Assembly (NCBI RefSeq): GCF_036046055.1
Contig: NZ_CP107939.1
Location: 5,270,001 to 5,334,000, forward strand
Reading direction: 5' to 3'
Length of the DNA: 64,000 nucleotides
Source of the DNA: Nocardia sp. NBC_00403
GTDB lineage: Bacteria; Actinomycetota; Actinomycetes; Mycobacteriales; Mycobacteriaceae
This document shows positions 58,909-64,000 of the stretch, piece by piece. Positions within the stretch are counted from its first letter, which is position 1. Each line of letters begins with the position of its first letter. Below the pieces are notes generated by a model that was not told the DNA's origin, did not search any database, and saw nothing but the letters and a program-made list of their open reading frames with translations. The translations under genes were made by a program, and so were the position numbers.

Positions 58909-60606
58909 ATGGGGATGCACTACGACGTGCTGGTGATCGGTTCGGGATTCGGTGGCAGTGTCTCGGCGCTGCGGTTGACCGAGAAGGGTTACCGGGTGGG
59001 TGTGCTGGAGACCGGACGTCGTTTCGCGGATGCGGAGTTCGCAAAGAACTCGTGGCATGTGAAGGAGTATCTGTGGGCCCCGAAGCTCGGCTGCTTCGGT
59101 ATTCAGCGGTTGACGTTGCTGAAGGACACTTTCATCATGAGCGGGTCGGGGGTCGGGGGTGGGTCGCTGGTGTATGCGAACACCTTGTACGAGGCGCCGG
59201 AGACGTTCTATCGCGATAGGCAGTGGTCGCATATCACCGATTGGAAGTCGGAGTTGGCGCCGCATTACGACCAGGCGAAGCGGATGCTGGGGGTGACGAC
59301 GAATCCGGCGACGACGCCCTCGGATCGGGTGATGCTGGCGGTCGCCGAGGATATGGGGATCGCGCAGACGTATCGGCGTACGCCGGTGGGAGTGTTGTTC
59401 GCAGACAAGGACACTCGCCCGGGTGCGGCGGTGGCCGATCCATTCTTCGGTGGGGTGGGCCCGGAGCGGCGGGCGTGCACGCATTGTGGTGAGTGCATGA
59501 CCGGGTGTCGGCACGGGGCTAAGAACACCCTGGTCAAGAATTACCTGTATTTGGCGGAGCGGGCCGGTGCCACGGTGCATCCGTTGACGACGGCGGTGAC
59601 GGTGCGCCCGTTGCGCGGTGGCGGGTACGCGGTGGACACGGTGCGGACGGGGCGGTGGGTGCGTAAGGCGAAACAGACCTTCACCGCCGATCAGGTGGTG
59701 TTCTCCGCGGCGGCGCTCGGCACTCAACAGTTGTTGCACACGTTGAAGGATCGCGGGGTGTTGCCGAATGTCTCACCGCGATTGGGGCATCTGGCGCGCA
59801 CCAATTCCGAGGCGGTGCTGGCGGTGCGTTCACGCAACAAGGATTCGGATTTCACCAAGGGGGTCGCGATCACGTCCTCGATCCATCCCAACGAATACAC
59901 CCACATCGAGCCGGTACGGTACGGCAAGGGCAGCAATTTCATGGGGTTGTTGACCACGGTGTTGGTCGATGGTCAGGATGGTAAGCGCCGTTGGGTGCTG
60001 GGTGTGCGTGAATTGGTGCGCCGGCGCCGGGATCTGGTGACGCTGCACAATCCGCGGCGGTGGTCGGAGCGGATGATCGGTCTGCTGGTTATGCAGAATG
60101 TGGACAACTCGATCATCACCTACAACAAGCGTGGCCTGTTCGGTCGGCGGATGACGACCAAACAGGGGACCGGTGCGGCTCCCCCGGCGTGGATTCCGGA
60201 AGGTAACGATGTCGCCCGTCGGGTGGCGGAGAAGATCGATGGTATTCCGCAGGGTTGCTGGACCGAGATGGTGAATATCCCGATCACCGGTCATTTCATC
60301 GGCGGCTGTGCGATCGGGGACTCTCCCGATACCGGTGTCGTGGATCCTTACCACCGGTTGTACGGCTATGAGGGTTTGCACATCGTGGATGGTTCGACGA
60401 TCTCGGCGAATCTCGGGGTGAATCCGTCGCTGACGATCACCGCGCAGGCGGAGCGGGCAATGTCGTTGTGGCCCAACAAGGGTGAGGTCGATCGGCGTCC
60501 GCTGTTGGGTGCTCGGTACCGCAGGATCGATGCGATCGCACCGAAGAACCCGGTGGTACCGGTCGCCGCGCCCGGCGCGTTGCGCTTGTCGATCACTCCG
60601 ATCTAG
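58909..60606 (+). CDS. choD: ChoD-like GMC-family cholesterol oxidase
   Basis: A 565-residue FAD enzyme. The dinucleotide-binding motif is YDVLVIGSGFGGSVSALRL near the N-terminus. [20 protein letters not shown] is the second FAD contact, and C-terminal GHFIGGCAIGDSPDTGVVDP with ANLGVNPSLTITAQAERAM carries the His-Asn catalytic region of GMC oxidoreductases. The cysteine-rich ACTHCGECMTGCRHGAKNT segment is typical of mycobacterial ChoD. It lacks a signal peptide. ChoD members have weak or debated sterol oxidase activity. GGAAGG lies 13 bases before the ATG. Confidence 0.85.
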   Translation: MGMHYDVLVIGSGFGGSVSALRLTEKGYRVGVLETGRRFADAEFAKNSWHVKEYLWAPKLGCFGIQRLTLLKDTFIMSGSGVGGGSLVYANTLYEAPETFYRDRQWSHITDWKSELAPHYDQAKRMLGVTTNPATTPSDRVMLAVAEDMGIAQTYRRTPVGVLFADKDTRPGAAVADPFFGGVGPERRACTHCGECMTGCRHGAKNTLVKNYLYLAERAGATVHPLTTAVTVRPLRGGGYAVDTVRTGRWVRKAKQTFTADQVVFSAAALGTQQLLHTLKDRGVLPNVSPRLGHLARTNSEAVLAVRSRNKDSDFTKGVAITSSIHPNEYTHIEPVRYGKGSNFMGLLTTVLVDGQDGKRRWVLGVRELVRRRRDLVTLHNPRRWSERMIGLLVMQNVDNSIITYNKRGLFGRRMTTKQGTGAAPPAWIPEGNDVARRVAEKIDGIPQGCWTEMVNIPITGHFIGGCAIGDSPDTGVVDPYHRLYGYEGLHIVDGSTISANLGVNPSLTITAQAERAMSLWPNKGEVDRRPLLGARYRRIDAIAPKNPVVPVAAPGALRLSITPI

Positions 60607-60786
60607 TGCGCGTTCGGGTGCGGTGTGGGTTGTGCCCCAAGGAGTGTGGTGTGCGCACACTCCCACTTCCAGCCGCACCGGCGGTATCGGAGCGGGTGGA
60701 AGTGGCAGGCAGCGTGCAGTGCCGGCTCGACATCGAACTCGAGGTCGACGACGGGCCGCTCCTCGGTGCGGCGGGCGGCCGAGGCG

Positions 60787-61395
60787 TCAGACCGCCTCCC
60801 AGGCGAACCCGTCGGGGTCGGTGAAGGTCCCGGCATTACTGCCGATGACGATCCGGTGCGATCCGGTGCCGTCCGGGGAGATGCCAGCGTCCTTGGCGGC
60901 GGCACGGCGCCCGTAGAGCGCCAGCTTGACCGACGACCCGGGGGTCGCGAACTCGACATACTTGCTGCCGAAGCTCTTCGCCACAGCCACGCCGCGGTCG
61001 ACGTAGAACTGTTTGGTTGCCTTGACGTCCTCGACTCCCAGCAGCAGGACGACGTCGTCGACCTCGCGGGTGGCGGGGCCGGTGTCCTTCTTCTGCGACG
61101 TTGTGACCTTCCAGATCGTCCCGTCCGGGGCCTGGATCACGCCTCCATAGCCCCAGAAGCTCTTCTTGGCCGTCTTCAGTGTGGTGAAGCCGGCGTCGAG
61201 CGCGGTGCCGATGAGGCTGTCGACGGTGCTCGGCTGGGACACCACCAGCGACACGATGAATCCACGGAAGCCCGTCGTGGGTGCCTGCGAGGCGCGGAAC
61301 CTCACTTTGTCGCCCAACCCGAAGGCGGCGGCGTAGATGGCCTCGGCGGCCTGGGGGTCGGACACTTCGAGGGTGACGGGTTCGATGGAGGTCAT
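60787..61395 (-). CDS. VOC-family glyoxalase-like protein, two-domain
   Basis: A 202-residue protein with two VOC half-domains (SIEPVTLEVSDPQAAEAIY and DDVVLLLGVEDVKATKQFYV). Each is followed by the strand and turn pattern ending in DPDG(F/T)xW (APDGTIWKV, TDPDGFAWEAV). It is similar to small-molecule-binding or glyoxalase-like actinobacterial proteins. It lies 85 bases downstream of another VOC gene on the same strand, so the pair is probably an operon. Ligand unknown. Confidence 0.85.
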   Translation of the reverse strand: MTSIEPVTLEVSDPQAAEAIYAAAFGLGDKVRFRASQAPTTGFRGFIVSLVVSQPSTVDSLIGTALDAGFTTLKTAKKSFWGYGGVIQAPDGTIWKVTTSQKKDTGPATREVDDVVLLLGVEDVKATKQFYVDRGVAVAKSFGSKYVEFATPGSSVKLALYGRRAAAKDAGISPDGTGSHRIVIGSNAGTFTDPDGFAWEAV

Positions 61396-61480
61396 GGCGG
61401 TTCTTTCGGTGAGGTGGTGTGGCGGTCCGAGTGGATGCTCGGTGTCGTGACGACGCCGAACACTGCAGTGGGGTTGGTAC

Positions 61481-61837
61481 TTATCGGTCCTGAATCAGCC
61501 CGAGGACATTGCCATCGGTGTCGGTCACCGCGGCCACCAGGCGGCCGCCACCGACGTCGTGCGCAGGCTCTTTCACGGTGGCTCCCGCAGCGGTCAGCTC
61601 GGCCAGTTTCGCCTCGATGTCGGGCACGTGCCAGTAGGACAGCGGTGCGGTCGGACTCTGCGGTCCACCACTGGGCACCAGTCCGATGTGCTGGCCCTCG
61701 GTCTCGAAGCCGACGTAGTAGGACGAGTCGGTCTGCGGCGATACGCCGAGCAGGGCGACGTAGACCGCCTTGGCTGTCGCCAGGTCGGACACGGGATGCA
61801 GCACGGTCTTGATTCCCTGGGTGAGAGAGCTGGTCAT
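61481..61837 (-). CDS. VOC-family glyoxalase-like protein, single domain
   Basis: A 118-residue VOC protein (KTVLHPVSDLATAKAVYVAL, then GHIGLVPSG-like strand QHIGLVPSGG and LVAAVTDTDGNVLGLIQD). It ends with the usual DTDGNxxGL turn. The ATG at 61837 has AGGAGTA upstream. It is first in a two-gene unit with the two-domain VOC protein downstream. Possible roles are glyoxalase-like detoxification or binding of a drug-like ligand. Confidence 0.87.
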   Translation of the reverse strand: MTSSLTQGIKTVLHPVSDLATAKAVYVALLGVSPQTDSSYYVGFETEGQHIGLVPSGGPQSPTAPLSYWHVPDIEAKLAELTAAGATVKEPAHDVGGGRLVAAVTDTDGNVLGLIQDR

Positions 61838-62049
61838 GATTACTCCTGAAGTCGTGGGTCACATCGAACCGGTGTGTCCGTCTGTCGAGGTCAACCGGGC
61901 GTGCTCATAGCATCTCCTCCGGCGCGGCCCACCCACATCCGTGGCGACCACGGAACCGTCCACTGATCCGGGCACGGATCGCCTACGGCAAGTGCTGCCG
62001 GATCTACACCTGCCCACGCCGCACGACCCGGGCGATCTCGGCCTTGCTC

Positions 62050-62187
62050 GTGATCGCCCGGGTCGTGCGGCTGTACACCGAGGGACAGTCGCTGGATGCT
62101 GTAGCTCGGGCGTTGGGCAAGACCAAGGGCAGCATTTGGAACGCGCTACGGCGTCGAGGAGTAGTGATGCGCCCGTCTAGTCGATAG
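62050..62187 (+). CDS. Short helix-turn-helix fragment
   Basis: A 45-codon frame from GTG 62050: VRLYTEGQSLDAVARALGKT followed by KGSIWNALRRRGVVMR. This is a clear helix-turn-helix with a charged tail, as in Hin/resolvase-like C-terminal domains or stand-alone small HTH proteins. The frame is open but start-less further upstream (to before 61970). It may be the end of a truncated recombinase or a small DNA-binding protein. Too short for a firm family call. Confidence 0.45.
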   Translation: MIARVVRLYTEGQSLDAVARALGKTKGSIWNALRRRGVVMRPSSR

Positions 62188-62316
62188 TGGTGGTGCACCG
62201 AGTTCGGTCGACGCGCGAGCGCAGTGATAACCCTGGTGGGTCGCGTCAAGACTGGATGTCTCGGGCCACGGAGCCTTGCGCGGGATGAGAACCTTCGAAA
62301 GCTGACAGGCTCTGAT

Positions 62317-62544
62317 TCAGCTGCCGCTACCGCCATTGGATCCGCCACCGAGACCACCGCGCTCCGTGGTTGTCGGGGGTTTGGTCGCCGTCGGCGGCTG
62401 CGGGAGTGTCGTGCGCGGCGGCGACTGGGTGGTGACCGGCGCTGTCGGCTCGGGCGCTTTCCGGGGTTCGGCGGATCCGCATCCCGTGGCGAGCAGCGAT
62501 GCGGCCACCGCGGCTGGCAGCGCACACGCCACTCGCCGCGGCAT
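62317..62544 (-). CDS. Small Thr/Pro-rich lipoprotein
   Basis: A 75-residue exported protein. A basic start (MPRRVACALPAAVAASLL) leads to the lipobox LLATGC, so the mature protein is anchored to the membrane through the cysteine. The rest is low-complexity Pro/Thr text (TTQSPPRTTLPQPPTATKPP) ending in a glycine-rich tail. No fold is expected. The start at 62544 is preferred because the signal begins there. Function unknown. Confidence 0.6.
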   Translation of the reverse strand: MPRRVACALPAAVAASLLATGCGSAEPRKAPEPTAPVTTQSPPRTTLPQPPTATKPPTTTERGGLGGGSNGGSGS

Positions 62545-62720
62545 TCGCCGTCCGCCGGCACCGAAATTCCCAGATGACCTGCCGCGCAAAGACTTCCCCC
62601 TCGTTACCGATCGAACGGACCGATCTTAACGGCACGCGAATCGAGGGCGAGGCGTGGGCGACCATGGCCGCCCAGTCGGAGCAGTTGCGGGCCTGGCTGG
62701 ACGAGGGCGTGCCGCCGAGG

Positions 62721-64000
<1,280 letters not shown>

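Overview
The window reads as a chromosome segment of a high-GC mycolic-acid actinomycete, most probably a Nocardia. This is an inference from gene content: F420-type LLM oxidoreductase, ChoD-type and secreted cholesterol oxidases, DUF3558-like and DUF4913 proteins, a WYL regulator next to a DinB protein, frequent GTG starts, and a giant NRPS with Nocardia/Mycobacterium-style condensation domains. I found no rRNA, tRNA or CRISPR array.

Layout. 1-11.4 kb holds ordinary accessory metabolism: the end of an ECF-transporter T subunit overlapping an AMP-dependent acyl ligase, catalase, a DJ-1/PfpI protein, a thioesterase divergent from an XRE regulator and sugar-amine kinase pair, an LLM oxidoreductase and VOC protein divergent from a TetR regulator, and an AtoE-type short-chain fatty-acid transporter. 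11.4-15.4 kb is a decayed zone: a truncated P-loop kinase, the broken remains of a MazG-like pyrophosphohydrolase, two tandem DUF3558-like membrane-anchored proteins (one frameshifted), and an intact 1265-bp IS3-family element with long inverted repeats and a 3-bp target duplication.

16.2-41.5 kb is the centrepiece. One uninterrupted 8146-residue nonribosomal peptide synthetase carries seven complete C-A-PCP modules, an epimerase in module 5 and a terminal thioesterase. The first condensation domain is of the EntF/starter type, so the product is expected to be an N-acylated heptapeptide with a D-residue at position 5. An FkbM-family methyltransferase overlaps its 3' end and probably decorates the product. 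No MbtH, phosphopantetheinyl transferase, exporter or dedicated regulator lies beside it, and about 830 bp of apparently non-coding leader precedes it.

41.7-64 kb returns to accessory genes, often as regulator/target pairs with readable operators: HxlR and hydrolase facing Ohr; MerR facing an imine-reductase-like enzyme, with a perfect palindrome inside a 19-bp-spaced promoter; WYL regulator facing a DinB-RidA fusion, with an 8-bp inverted repeat. Also present are a PQQ-propeller pseudogene broken by a 16-bp tandem duplication, HugZ-like, MmcQ-like and SMP-30-like proteins, a membrane-bound metal-dependent hydrolase, DUF4913, a MetE-like protein, a YczE-type membrane protein, a secreted SGNH hydrolase, ChoD-like sterol oxidase, two VOC proteins, a small lipoprotein and, running off the right end, a second cholesterol oxidase.

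All calls come from reading the sequence and translations by eye. Adenylation signatures were extracted by aligning core motifs by eye to GrsA numbering and are provisional.
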